Source: Arcanobacterium_A hippocoleae_A (lineage in GTDB: Bacteria > Actinomycetota > Actinomycetes > Actinomycetales > Actinomycetaceae). Taken from it: 64,000 bases of DNA. The position numbers were made by a program, and so were the translations under genes. The DNA is taken from NCBI GenBank assembly GCA_040360365.1, contig CP136412.1; one strand, given 5' to 3'. The notes below the pieces were generated by a model, which was not told the DNA's origin, made no database searches, and was given only the letters and a program-made list of their open reading frames with translations. Position 1 is the stretch's first letter. Each line of letters starts with the position of its first letter. Positions 17,884-27,275 of the stretch are shown one piece after another.

Positions 17884-18203
17884 GCGAATCCACCTTCCAC
17901 GAACGGGGCTAGCATAGGGTATGCGCCTTTCATTGGGTCACGAGCTAGCCTCACGGCTCCGCCGTCGCCGAAAGGTGAGTAGACACCTCCGGGAGCTTGG
18001 CTTGCTGTGTGTAAATCGCGGGCGACGGTTAAGCAAGCTGCCAGCTGCACAGTTTCCGGTACTTCCGAGCTTCCGACAAAGCGCGAGACAAGCTCTATAG
18101 CCTGATTACCGATAGTTTTCGCGCTCTCTAGTCGTAGCGTTGTGGCAGAGCCAATTTCATTGAAAAGCGCGTTTCCTACTTGCTCTTTCGTAACAGTAAT
18201 CAT
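17880..18203 (-). CDS. Head-tail connector (gp6-like)
   Basis: 107 helical residues: ITVTKEQVGNALFNEIG…, then AIELVSRFVGSSEVPETVQLAACLTVARDL and FVEGGFA at the end. The size, helical content, loop SPFGDGGAVRLARDP and position after the capsid gene fit the gp6-like DNA-packaging connector family, which forms a ring under the portal. Overlaps both neighbours by 4 bp. Confidence 0.65.
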   Translation of the reverse strand: MITVTKEQVGNALFNEIGSATTLRLESAKTIGNQAIELVSRFVGSSEVPETVQLAACLTVARDLHTASQAPGGVYSPFGDGGAVRLARDPMKGAYPMLAPFVEGGFA

Positions 18204-19758
18204 TCGATATCGGTTCCAGCGAATTTGACTGGTACGATACCTGCAGACTGTACTTCGTGTGCTGCATAACCGTAGACCGTGTAAACGTTAGTTAAGTTTG
18301 TGTCGTCGCGCTCATCTGATAGGCGGATAGGTGCGTTTGGCGCTTCGTGTACTACGATTGCTTCACTTGAATACCCGAGGAAATGCCCTGCACCTGCTTC
18401 AGCCGGGAGCCGCACGATTTGCAGGCCTTCGATTTCACCCTTACGCGAGGAAATCGAAAGATAGCCAACTTTATCGGTAGGTGCGCCGGTAAGCTGGAAA
18501 GCTTTTTATCCTCACCCAAAGTTGTCAAATAGGCGAAGACGTCAGCAGAAACAGCGATTCCGGTGAACGGCCAGAGTACTTCATCATCAAAATGATCAAT
18601 AATCTCTAAGGTGAGTGAGAGAATCTCATCGACGGTCAGCGTGGTCGCGGTCAGAGTTGAATCAATGCTTGTGCTCTTTAGATTATTTGTAATCGTATCG
18701 ACAAGTACACTGCGGGTTTCGGATTCGATGGCGGTAGCGTACTGGATTCCTTGTGCTTTCCAGATAGTCGAAAGGTAGGTTGCTGAAGCACGGTCAATTG
18801 CTTGGCGTGATAGTGGCGCATAACCGCCGAAAGTCTTGACTTTAACATTTCCGCTATCGAGAGTTATCTTGCCGTGTACAAGAGTGTCACCCTCTTTTTC
18901 TTGTTCTGCTATTTGAATCGTATTGGTTCCGATAATCGGATAATCAAAGCTCATCCCCTCGCGCGGCAGGTCGGCTGCGTGGGTGAAAATGTTTGTGACC
19001 GGCTGCTTTGCCTGCATGAGTTTTAATTCCCGGTCAAACCATCCCGGCTTTACCGTGAGGTTATTAACCAGTGTAGCGTCATCAGCGAAATCGCGGGCGT
19101 TGAGCTTGTTAGCTGCATAGGCTTTCATGAAATCGCCTGCAGAGCGGAATTGCGCAAGCGGGTGGGAATTGTCTCCGCTTGTGTTTTCTTTGATCGCAGT
19201 CAGTTCGCGAGAGATTTCGCTGATAGACGTGCGTAACTCATCAATATCAGCAATAGTTTTAGTACTCATAGCATTGTCCTTTTCTTGGTTGGTTCTAATT
19301 TCTTGAATATTGGTTTCACGATAGGCTGGGAAACTCACGAGAGATACTTCTAAAAGCTCGCCAGCTGTTTGTGTAAAAACTGTTTTACCGTCGCGTTCTT
19401 CTTGCTTTGCGGGTTTGCACTGGTTAAAGCCGACTGAAAGGCCTGTTAGTGCACCATCGAGCAGCAGTGTGCGTGCGTCTCTTCCTGCTGCGGTATCAGA
19501 GATTCGCGCGGTGATATACAGACCGTCTTCTTCGTTCCGACAGTCGGTGATAAGCCCGATTGTTTCAGCATGTTCAAGCCTAAGTTTCACTCCCTGTGGT
19601 ACGGGCGAAAGTGAGCCGCGCTCGAACTGCTCAAATACTCCACCGCCAATATTGTCGATTGTTTCCCACGGGACAGCTAGCGCGTCAAATTCCCAACCTT
19701 TAGCTCCGTTCGTTTCACGTATCTCAAGATTATTTATTTGCCGGTTGCGGGTCTTCAT
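18200..19758 (-). CDS. Prohead protease fused to HK97-fold major capsid protein (one frame break)
   Basis: Residues 1-165 are an S78/U35-type prohead protease (FEQFERGSLSPVPQGVKLRLEH, with LTGLSVGFNQCKPAK and LLEVSLVSFPAYRETNI). The remainder is a capsid protein: a scaffold-like helical segment ELRTSISEISRELTAIKE, then the shell domain. There is no stop between them. An internal ATG (about 19270) follows AAGGAC and begins MSTKTIADIDELRTS, so a separate capsid chain could be made by internal initiation. One base is missing in the T5 run at 18503-18507, after which the end continues to 18200. Repaired length about 519 residues. Confidence 0.85.
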
Positions 19759-20887
19759 CAGATTTTTCTCCGTTCTTTTCAGGTTCTGGCATTGGCTGTA
19801 ATCCTTCTATTTTGCGGACTTCATCAACGGTTAGAAATCCTGAATTAATCGCGATTTGATGTGCTTCATAGCGGGTTTTAGTATCGGCTCGTAATAGGCC
19901 ATCAAGATTGAATCTCACACGCTGCCCGCGCGGTGCAAGAGCGGTCAAAGCGTCTTCAATTTCGGAAAGATAAGTCATCAACGTTTGACGCGCGAATTGC
20001 TGGTTTTCGCTTTCCACGTTCGAGTAAGTATCTGAACTTCCGTCTACTGCGGCGAGTAGCATTTTCGCTGGTATTCCAAACATTCGCGCGATTTTAGTTA
20101 CAGCGTCTTTTTGCGAATCCAAATATTGGAGCTCTGCAGGGGTGAAAAGTAGCTTTTTATAGGTCAAGCCTGAGCCCATGACAGCGATCCCGTTTTGATA
20201 TTGCAAATCTCGGTTAGCTTGCTCTTTATATTCTTTTGCTTGAGCTTTTGAAAGCGTCTGGTCAGTAGTCAAAATGCCTGTGGGTGTGCCTGATTTACGT
20301 GTCCATTGTGAGGCGTAATCTTGCGTCTCCAAAGCGCCGGACAATATTCCAGAGCAGGCTTCTAGGGGTGAGAGTCCAAGGGGTTCGCCTGGAACATGCG
20401 TCAGTCTAAGGTGCATAATCTCCGACGCTTTTAACTTGCGTCCGTCTAGCGCGTATTCGCGATAACCGTTTTGATTCATCATAACGCCTACACGCAACGG
20501 GTTAAGCACATCTAGCGTGACTATCTCGCCGCTAGGATTACGGATAATTTTCCAGTACGCATTACCGCGCTGCGCGAGACTTGAAACCGTTTCGGCTGTA
20601 AATTGTCCAAAACTATTACACAAAAACGATGGACGGCGCAGCCAAAGCGGGATATCACTTTCAGTAAGCTGCACACCAGAGCGCCAGACATCAATAGAGA
20701 GCTGCCGGGTTGAGGTTTCAAGGATTTGTAGCGAGCGGTAAACCGCGTCTAGTGCGCGATAGTCACGCGAAGCGTCTTGACGTGATGGAATTTTCGGCAC
20801 GAATTCCGAGCTAGTTGATGTGACTGGCTCGGTGGTCTCGGCGCGGGTGATTAGTCCGAGGTGTTCTAGTGCTCGTTCAAATTTCAT
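19730..20887 (-). CDS. HK97-family portal protein
   Basis: Dodecameric ring at the capsid vertex through which DNA passes. 385 residues, intact. Diagnostic stretches are SLAQRGNAYWKIIRNPSGEIVTL, HLRLTHVPGEPLGLSPLEAC and KIARMFGIPAKMLLA, with NVESENQQFARQTLMTYLSEIEDAL. The 3' end overlaps the protease-capsid gene by 29 bp, so the two are co-translated. 84 bp lie between it and the terminase gene. Confidence 0.9.
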   Translation of the reverse strand: MKFERALEHLGLITRAETTEPVTSTSSEFVPKIPSRQDASRDYRALDAVYRSLQILETSTRQLSIDVWRSGVQLTESDIPLWLRRPSFLCNSFGQFTAETVSSLAQRGNAYWKIIRNPSGEIVTLDVLNPLRVGVMMNQNGYREYALDGRKLKASEIMHLRLTHVPGEPLGLSPLEACSGILSGALETQDYASQWTRKSGTPTGILTTDQTLSKAQAKEYKEQANRDLQYQNGIAVMGSGLTYKKLLFTPAELQYLDSQKDAVTKIARMFGIPAKMLLAAVDGSSDTYSNVESENQQFARQTLMTYLSEIEDALTALAPRGQRVRFNLDGLLRADTKTRYEAHQIAINSGFLTVDEVRKIEGLQPMPEPEKNGEKSDEDPQPANK

Positions 20888-20971
20888 ACCTTGAGAATAA
20901 AACGTACACTAGCCGATAGCCTAGGTTTTGACCGGTTTTGTATTAATTTTGTATTAAATCTTTTACATTTT

Positions 20972-22435
20972 TCAAAATAGCTGGAATATCGGCTTGGCGA
21001 GGATGCGCGCTGCGCCATCTTGTGCTATAGCAAGTGCCCGCAAAGCGTCGATATTACCCGCTGAATTACGAGCATCGAAAAGCTGCGCGCGGGCTGTTTG
21101 CTTCAATACCGCGCAGTTTATAGCATCAATCACCACGGAAGCACCGTCATGTTCAATATTTCCGGTTGCGATCCGGTCAAGCAGGGTCTGGCAAGCGGTA
21201 GCGTATTCACCGAAACTGATTTGCTGTGAATGAATAGTTTGCTGTTCTAGCTTTTGCGAGATAGTACGGTTAGCGCCAGTATCATCATGCAAGATTTCAC
21301 GGTAACCGCGCCGCTCTAGCTTTTCGAGTGCGTCTGGTAGCCAGTCTGTCCCCTCTCTGGTCGCTACCAAATGCACGCAAGGATTATGCGTATCTTTGGC
21401 GAGCCATGCTGCATAGATAGTCGCAGCCGACGAGTCGAGTGCGCAATCCCAAGCAATAACCGTTTCAGGCGGGTCAGGTAGCACACGCTCTGCTGGAGCG
21501 GTATCAGGGTCATAATTCCATCTCAAAGAATCCCACAAAGCAAGATTAATAATCGTTTCAGTAGTTTGCGTCTCTAAATTCAGGAAAGACCTACGCCATT
21601 CACCAAGTGGCATATCTTTACCAAGTTCACGCATACGCCGCGCGGTTTGTGTATACCCAATAGCAGGATGAAAAGAGAGTGTCTCATCAGAGTAAGGATC
21701 TTGCTCAGCAAGCGCGGTATCTGCGCTCCACTCGAAATAAAACCGCCTAGATTCGGGATTAGTGACCGCTGCACGGCCAAGATCTAGATTATGATTCATA
21801 TAAGTCGAATTCGCTGTACCTTTGGTCGAAGCACGGAAAATCTGACTAAAAGGCACAGTCAAAAAAGTTGGTTTAATCGCCGTCTCAAGTAAAACGCCAT
21901 CTTCAAGAGCGAAAACCCATTCTTCGTCAATAGTTGCGAAATTCATGTGATCACCGTGCAGCGCATCAGGCTTTGGCGTGAAAGGAACAATAGAGCCGTT
22001 TTGCGGAAGATAAATCGCGGTTTCACCACCTTTACCCCTGTTTATTTTCCACTCATCACCGCGCCGGCCCTTATCAAGATGCAGGTTATTAATCAACGCA
22101 CGCCAGCGCTTGCCAGCGTCTTTACCGGTTTGCGCAGTCATCGCGGAAATCCAGTCTTTGAACATTATCACGCCTGCTGTATGCATGGCCTCAATCAAAT
22201 CAGACTTACCCGCTTGACGCGGAACAGTCACATCACCCTCTTTATAATAAAGCTCGCCAGGGTGTTCCGGATCTAGCTCCCACGCTACATTAGCCACATA
22301 TTGCTGCCAGGGCATGAGTTTATGCCCACGCACAACTTCCGAGATAGCCCCAACGACATGACCGAGAGTTGGACGCGCCGGGTTTCGATGCGTGTAATAT
22401 TTAGGCGCGCCCGGCTTAATCATAGGTTGGCTCAT
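20972..22435 (-). CDS. terL: Terminase large subunit
   Basis: DNA-packaging motor and nuclease. Walker A-like VPRQAGKSD, Walker B in MNFATIDEEWVFA, coupling region IFRASTKGTANS, and a nuclease domain beginning VIAWDCALDSSAATIYAAW with later Asp in LHDDTGAN and VVIDAINCA. Start taken at MSQPMIKPG (22435); an upstream in-frame GTG/ATG also exists. It overlaps the small subunit by about 20 bp. Length about 487 residues, normal. Confidence 0.9.
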   Translation of the reverse strand: MSQPMIKPGAPKYYTHRNPARPTLGHVVGAISEVVRGHKLMPWQQYVANVAWELDPEHPGELYYKEGDVTVPRQAGKSDLIEAMHTAGVIMFKDWISAMTAQTGKDAGKRWRALINNLHLDKGRRGDEWKINRGKGGETAIYLPQNGSIVPFTPKPDALHGDHMNFATIDEEWVFALEDGVLLETAIKPTFLTVPFSQIFRASTKGTANSTYMNHNLDLGRAAVTNPESRRFYFEWSADTALAEQDPYSDETLSFHPAIGYTQTARRMRELGKDMPLGEWRRSFLNLETQTTETIINLALWDSLRWNYDPDTAPAERVLPDPPETVIAWDCALDSSAATIYAAWLAKDTHNPCVHLVATREGTDWLPDALEKLERRGYREILHDDTGANRTISQKLEQQTIHSQQISFGEYATACQTLLDRIATGNIEHDGASVVIDAINCAVLKQTARAQLFDARNSAGNIDALRALAIAQDGAARILAKPIFQLF

Positions 22436-22804
22436 ACTCTTCACTACCATCTTCAGGGTTTTTAACCGCCTGCTCAGTCATACACTCAATCAACTGGCGT
22501 AGAGTATCGTAAGAATCAGCACTATTCTCACGCGGCGGTTCTGGCATTTCCGCAAGTCCCTCATAAAGCTGCTTCACTAAATTAGAAGTCGCCACAGTAA
22601 TTTTATATTCTTGCAAGCCTTGATCTACCGCACGCGCAATCGAGATCAGAACATTCCCCTTAGCCTTGTAAACTCCTGAAAGCAAACCAGAAGCATCAAG
22701 TTCAGAAAGTAAAGCGATAACCGTTTCCTCATTCTCACCAATAGACGATTCTCTTTTAGGTGGTTCAAAAAGAACGGCCTGCTTTTCTAATTTTTTTCTG
22801 GCAT
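22416..22804 (-). CDS. terS: Probable terminase small subunit (frame break near start)
   Basis: Recognises phage DNA and starts packaging. The longest clean frame starts at 22685. Repairing the T7 run at 22791-22797 by one base extends it in frame to an ATG at 22802-22804, reading MPEKKLEKQAVLFEPPKRES…, giving about 129 residues. Helical segments LISIARAVDQGLQEYKITV and NLVKQLYEGL resemble small terminases of actinophages, and it sits directly before terL. Confidence 0.7.
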
Positions 22805-22880
22805 TGCGTGTTCACTTCCATCCAAATAATACCTTTTCAGGCTGTTCTCACCCCGTTTTCCTACGTTTCGGGGGAAATCT

Positions 22881-23195
22881 CTACCAGGGGGCGGAGAGTA
22901 GATCGGGGGTGGGGTCAGAAAAACGCGCTTCACCCTCAAGGCGCCGAGCTGCTTTAATTCCACGGTTACCGGCCTTAATGTTGCACACCCTATGCTCTGG
23001 ACGAAGATTAGCAAGCTCATCACTACCACCCTTACTCAATGGCAGCTGATGCCCAAGGCTAAAGCTCATCGGGTCAGGATACGAAACATTCAAATCAATT
23101 ACATGCCCACACTTTGCACACCGCGACCCGTAAGTAGAAAGCACTAGCAGCTTCATCTTCCTGGCTCTATCCCCACTCAAGTACCGCCCACTCAT
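22881..23195 (-). CDS. HNH endonuclease next to terminase
   Basis: 104 residues. CAKCGH and CNIKAGNRG give paired zinc-type Cys; LGHQLPLSKGGSDELANLRPEHRVCNI is the HNH core (His in GHQLP, Asn in ANLRP, His in EHRVC). Such HNH proteins beside terminases are needed for packaging-associated cleavage in several HK97-like phages. Overlaps the next upstream gene by 4 bp. Confidence 0.85.
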   Translation of the reverse strand: MSGRYLSGDRARKMKLLVLSTYGSRCAKCGHVIDLNVSYPDPMSFSLGHQLPLSKGGSDELANLRPEHRVCNIKAGNRGIKAARRLEGEARFSDPTPDLLSAPW

Positions 23196-23437
23196 TGAGC
23201 TAACTCTATCTCCATCACGATGGCATTCACATCCTGCTGAATCTCGCCAATACTATTAATCAGCTTAAAAGCTTTATTCTGTATCGGTGTGTGAGCACAC
23301 AAACAGCGTAACTGCTTTAACACGCTCAGCATTTCCATTTGCTTTGCCCTTATAACACTTCCCCGCAAGCTCACTGGTCGTCCAAGCCGGTCTTGCTTAA
23401 GCCGTCGCTTCAAAATTTCTAAATCATGCTCATGCAT
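23192..23437 (-). CDS. Hypothetical phage protein
   Basis: 81 residues, helical and basic: MHEHDLEILKRRLKQDRLGRPVSLRG…, with two Cys in LRCLCAH. Not recognised. Overlaps both neighbours (4 and 8 bp), which supports it as a real gene of the early minus-strand unit. Confidence 0.5.
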   Translation of the reverse strand: MHEHDLEILKRRLKQDRLGRPVSLRGSVIRAKQMEMLSVLKQLRCLCAHTPIQNKAFKLINSIGEIQQDVNAIVMEIELAQ

Positions 23438-24115
23438 TTAACAGCCTCTTTCTTCTCAATACTTCAAGTGCTAAAGCACCGCCCGTAAGCCCGGTTTCTG
23501 CTTGTATCTTGCTAGTATTCTTTTCCGCCTTAATCTTTTCTTCTCGCTCACGCTCGATTCGCGAAACTTCTACTCTTGCCATTTTTTCCTCAAAAGATTC
23601 TTTATCAGGGCGAGGCACCATAGTGCCTCCCCTTATAAGGGAGATAAGGCTAGAAACCATGTCCGCATGATTTGACCTGCGAAAACATTTACGCTTCTTT
23701 TCAAAATCAGCAATCCGCGTCCGTGTCTTAGACTCATGATCAAACCGCTTCCCCGCAAAACCTCTTTCGCGCGCATAATAATCTCAACAAGCTTGCGCTT
23801 CACAACACGAAAGAAAGAAGGCGCAGGCTTACCCTCTTGAATCCCGCCACGCACCCACGTAATCAACCCAAGCTCTTCCAAAGTCTGCAGAGCCTTGCGT
23901 GTATGCCGCTCCGAATAGCCAGATACAATAGAAAGCTGCCAAGCCGTGCTGATTCCCTCAGCAGAACCAGAAGGCAAAATGTCACCGAAAGCATTAAGAA
24001 CACTCCGGCAATGCCGCATCTTCGCACCAGCTAGCGCCCCCCAACCCGATAAGGCTAGAGAACGCAAAAGACTTTTAAGCGACCACGCAGCTGACGGCTT
24101 AGACCCCATCTTCAT
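23430..24115 (-). CDS. Winged-helix replication-type protein (one frame break)
   Basis: Only candidate replication gene of the prophage. The N-terminal half holds a helix-turn-helix (GISTAWQLSIVSGYSERHTRKALQTLEELGLITWVRGG), as in phage replication initiators or DnaD-like proteins. As read it stops at 23633, but one base in the A4 run at 23757-23760 joins it in frame to FAGKRFDHESKTRTRIADFE… and on through MVSSLISLIRGG… to 23430, giving about 229 residues with a charged helical end. The downstream part also reads alone as a 76-residue frame; I judge one gene more likely. Confidence 0.55.
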
Positions 24116-24299
24116 TACCCCTCACCGCGATATAAGTCAGCCCACCGGAAGCCAAAGCAACAAAACTCGCCAAAAGCACAATCAAGACCCACTCAGCACA
24201 ATTCAGATAAGCACCAACAATAATCCCAAGCGAAAAAGTTAAAAAAGCGATAAAACCAATAAACGATAATAGAAACCAATTAAACTTATATCCACGCAT
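24099..24299 (-). CDS. Small phage membrane protein with two helices
   Basis: 66 residues with hydrophobic segments about 7-32 (WFLLSFIGFIAFLTFSLGIIVG) and 37-60 (WVLIVLLASFVALASGGLTYIAV), and a short acidic tail. Overlaps the winged-helix gene by 17 bp. Could be a superinfection-exclusion or immunity-associated membrane protein; function unknown. Confidence 0.55.
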   Translation of the reverse strand: MRGYKFNWFLLSFIGFIAFLTFSLGIIVGAYLNCAEWVLIVLLASFVALASGGLTYIAVRGNEDGV

Positions 24300-24325
24300 G
24301 ATCTTTAGCTCCTAGAATTCTTTTC

Positions 24326-24877
24326 ATGGGTATTTACGAAATCATCTCCACCGCCATAGCTGTAATCTCTGGAACTATCGCAATAATCGCGGTACGCCAA
24401 GCGCATAAAGCCAACACAATCGCGCAGCACGGGAATGAAATCGCTCTCGTCGCGAGCGAGACCAGTAAGGGCGCTAACGAAATAGCACGCGAGGCAAACA
24501 CGCTCTCGCTGCGTGCACTCAGTTTCACCGAAGATGAGTCCTGCTATTTTTGGCAATTCGAATTCGAACGCGAGAAAGGACTCTTGAGTGTCGTTAACTA
24601 CTCGCACCTTCCGGCCCTGAACGTCACCATTTTTGTCACAGTAAAAGGTTTCAAAATACGACGGTTTGAAAACCAAGAATTCACCGCAGGCGAGATAAGA
24701 CAATTCGAGATAGTAGAACTTGCGCAAGATTGTATCGACGCAAGAGCGCGAAGCTTTGAAATGGCTAAACTTCATGTCTTTCAGCTTGACGAGCCGAGCG
24801 AAGTCATCTTCCTTCTCGCTTGGGAAAGCCCGTCCGGTAGTAAGCACGCCACTCATTTCACCAAGAAAATCCGCTAA
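24326..24877 (+). CDS. Membrane-anchored protein of possible moron type
   Basis: 183 residues on the opposite strand to its neighbours. One N-terminal helix (YEIISTAIAVISGTIAIIAV) is followed by a polar helix with a heptad-like run (HKANTIAQHGNEIALVASETSKGANEIAREANTLSL) and a cytoplasmic domain. This layout is common in lysogenic accessory proteins of actinobacteria. The opposite strand is also open over almost the same span (24305-24913), but its translation looks less protein-like. Expression during lysogeny is inferred from its strand. Confidence 0.55.
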   Translation: MGIYEIISTAIAVISGTIAIIAVRQAHKANTIAQHGNEIALVASETSKGANEIAREANTLSLRALSFTEDESCYFWQFEFEREKGLLSVVNYSHLPALNVTIFVTVKGFKIRRFENQEFTAGEIRQFEIVELAQDCIDARARSFEMAKLHVFQLDEPSEVIFLLAWESPSGSKHATHFTKKIR

Positions 24878-24909
24878 CTCACCAAGCTGAGTACTACTAA
24901 GCATAGATT

Positions 24910-25119
24910 TCACTTTGTCTCCGCTTCCGGTAGATACACACCAATAGACCTAAGCAAGCGAATATCACTAACCGTCCACCGCCTAGCCCCACACATTTTT
25001 GAATTAAGCGTCGATGGAGCCATAACCAACAACTCAGCAAGCTCTTTAGACGAAAGACCAGACTCAAGCTTGAAACACCGCACCCTATGCGTAACCCGCC
25101 GCGAAAACTCATCCATCAC
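24910..25119 (-). CDS. Small HTH regulator, second copy
   Basis: 69 residues, an XRE-like helix-turn-helix: GLSSKELAELLVMAPSTLNSKMCGARRWTVSDIRLLRSIGVYLP. It is a clear paralogue of the next upstream gene, sharing the SKMxGxRRWTxxDxRxLxxxGVxLP block, and overlaps it by 4 bp (ATGA). Likely a Cro-like or antirepressor regulator acting on the immunity region. Confidence 0.65.
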   Translation of the reverse strand: MMDEFSRRVTHRVRCFKLESGLSSKELAELLVMAPSTLNSKMCGARRWTVSDIRLLRSIGVYLPEAETK

Positions 25120-25331
25120 GCATCATCCTTTCCACTAAGCGGCGGTAAATCCACACCAAGAGCCGCTAACTTCCGCAAATCCCGCAAAGTCCAACGCCGC
25201 GAACCATTCATTTTTGAAGTTACAGAGGCTAAAGAAAGCGATAACAAATTGCCTAAAGTTGCATAATCAAGATTTTCTTCAGTCTTGTATCTTTCAATGG
25301 AATTTCGTATTCGTTTACTAAAATCGTCCAT
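25116..25331 (-). CDS. Cro-like HTH regulator, first gene of the lytic unit
   Basis: 71 residues: LDYATLGNLLSLSLASVTSKMNGSRRWTLRDLRKLAALGVDLPP, an XRE-like HTH. It is divergent from the repressor gene with a 119-bp gap holding two related operator-like palindromes. Position matches cro of lambdoid-type switches; the tandem paralogue downstream is unusual. Confidence 0.7.
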   Translation of the reverse strand: MDDFSKRIRNSIERYKTEENLDYATLGNLLSLSLASVTSKMNGSRRWTLRDLRKLAALGVDLPPLSGKDDA

Positions 25332-25343
25332 ACGCTCATTATG

Positions 25344-25358
25344 GATACATTTTGTATC
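25344..25358. promoter_or_regulatory. Operator-like palindrome near the Cro-like gene
   Basis: GATACA-TTT-TGTATC, a perfect 6-bp inverted repeat 13 bp upstream of the Cro-like start. Shares TACATTTTGTRTA with the site at 25414-25432. Confidence 0.55.
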
Positions 25359-25413
25359 GATTGCAAGTAATAATATTTCCAGAGTGTTACTTTGACTTCA
25401 CATTAATAGATAA

Positions 25414-25432
25414 CCTATACATTTTGTGTAGG
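25414..25432. promoter_or_regulatory. Operator-like palindrome near the repressor gene
   Basis: CCTATACA-TTT-TGTGTAGG, an 8-bp inverted repeat with one mismatch, 18 bp upstream of the repressor ATG. About 70 bp from its partner, as expected for two operators of a divergent switch. Confidence 0.55.
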
Positions 25433-25450
25433 TTGGTATATATTTTAGAT

Positions 25451-25815
<365 letters not shown>

Positions 25816-26173
25816 TTGACTCAATTACTTTAGCAAATTTTCACCCAAGGTCAAATTTCGGAAACGGAAAAATAGCTGTTTGTGCGTATCGCCACAGATA
25901 ACAGTGTAAATCATGCCGGCACTATTCCTGATTCGTTGAAAAATCCGTCCCAAATCCGCGCTTCTTCCCGCTATGAAATCTCTAACAAAACAAACAGTGG
26001 CTTCACCAGCAAAGCAGATATCTCGATACTGCGGATATTTCACACAGAAAATTCTTAGCACAGAAACTTTGGACAGAGATTTTGGCAGGAATAAGCTAAA
26101 TCGAAACAGAATCCTGATGCACAAATAATCAAAATTAAACGCGGATTCAAATCAGAATCAGTATCCGAACAAA
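25816..26173. other. Intergenic stretch upstream of tRNA-Asn
   Basis: 358 bp, AT-rich towards 26173. A minus-strand frame (25825-26124) is open but rich in Phe/Arg/Ile without a family pattern or ribosome site, so I leave it out. The tRNA promoter must lie here, but no clear -35/-10 pair stands out. Confidence 0.4.
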
Positions 26174-26683
26174 TCACAACCCAACGGCTTGGCGCAGCTC
26201 GCCCTCAAATGAAATCATCGCTTCATAATCCGCAACTTCAGGCGTCGAGTCAGTAAGAACCTGCGTGAATAGTGACCCGTCGGCATTACGGCGGACCTGC
26301 CCGCGTACAACCACACCAGAAGGCAGGATATCGGAAAGCTGATAGACCAAAGAATACTCGATTCGCTCGCGCACCGCAGTAACGAAAAGTTCGTTATAGT
26401 TTTCACTCAACTGCAGCACAACCTCAGGCAGCTGCGGATCAACGAAAACCAAACACAACCGCAAATCTTGCCCGCTCCATCGCCCATTCAGCAAATCCGA
26501 CCATTCAATCGCTTCACGCACACCGTCGTTACTGAAAATCTCAAACCGGTCCGGATATGCACGCAACAAGCCTTTTACCTCTCCGGCAGCGTCGAGGTAA
26601 TCCGTCTCTGCAAGCATTTTATTAGCGCGACGAACATTCGCAGATTTATCGTCGCGAAACTTATTCTTCAATCTACCAAACAC
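26174..26683 (-). CDS. Conserved hypothetical protein
   Basis: 169 residues, soluble. Basic N-terminus (MFGRLKNKFRDDKSANVRRANKML), then an alpha/beta domain (RFEIFSNDGVREAIEWSDLL, LRLCLVFVDPQLPEVVLQLSENYNELFVTAVRERIEYSL). Not recognised; no catalytic motif seen. Codon choice matches host genes, and it is not obviously part of the prophage. Confidence 0.55.
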   Translation of the reverse strand: MFGRLKNKFRDDKSANVRRANKMLAETDYLDAAGEVKGLLRAYPDRFEIFSNDGVREAIEWSDLLNGRWSGQDLRLCLVFVDPQLPEVVLQLSENYNELFVTAVRERIEYSLVYQLSDILPSGVVVRGQVRRNADGSLFTQVLTDSTPEVADYEAMISFEGELRQAVGL

Positions 26684-26782
26684 AAACCAAATCCTTACCT
26701 GTATTTAAAATCTTTACATTACATTCATAAAATTCACATTCCGCCGACGGAATCGCGGTTTACAACCAATTACACAACTAGA

Positions 26783-27127
26783 TTATTTCCAGTAATTTAT
26801 ATTATTTTCAGTAATTGCGTATTCCGCACAATGAACCAGAATTATCTGCGACGCATGTGATTCCTGCTTTTGTGCACGCATATTTGCACCGGCAAAATAG
26901 CCAAGGGTTGCCAAAAGTATTCCAAGTACGACGGCGATAATTAAATTTCGTTTCTGGGCTTTCCGCAGGCGCTCCTGATCTTCAGCAGACAAACCAGATT
27001 TTGTTTTCCCGGATTCAACTAATTCATCTAACTGCACGCTGGTTTCAAGGTCTTGCTGCATGCTAATTTCAGGGTCTTGCTGCATGCTGTTTTTCAGATT
27101 TTGCGGATTTATTTCAGATTCATTCAT
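26783..27127 (-). CDS. Hypothetical single-pass membrane protein
   Basis: 114 residues. A polar N-terminus contains a short tandem repeat (MQQDPEIS/MQQDLETS), then a basic stretch (QERLRKAQKRN) and one hydrophobic helix (LIIAVVLGILLATLGYFAGA). The N-terminal part is probably cytoplasmic. The tail after the helix, HCAEYAITENNINYWK, may be altered by a frame break. Function unknown. Confidence 0.5.
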   Translation of the reverse strand: MNESEINPQNLKNSMQQDPEISMQQDLETSVQLDELVESGKTKSGLSAEDQERLRKAQKRNLIIAVVLGILLATLGYFAGANMRAQKQESHASQIILVHCAEYAITENNINYWK

Positions 27128-27275
27128 AACGTTTACTCTAGCAAATAGGGAGACTCTGCAAATGGAAAATTGATTAAAGACTCATCGGAATTGACTGAAA
27201 AACTACGCGGCAATCTGAAAGCATTTAACATTGCCGCTTTATTAAATTCATAACAATCATAATGCCACTAATTAA

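Noticed and set aside
24305..24913. Open minus-strand frame of about 200 codons opposite 24326-24877
   Set aside because: Its translation has no recognisable pattern, while the + frame has a membrane anchor and the polar heptad-like run common in accessory proteins. Rejected with only moderate certainty.
25352..25450. Upstream start for the repressor
   Set aside because: It would put the operator palindrome at 25414-25432 inside the gene; the ATG at 25451 begins the natural N-terminus.
25825..26124. 99-codon minus frame right of tRNA-Asn
   Set aside because: No ribosome site, odd composition, no family pattern.
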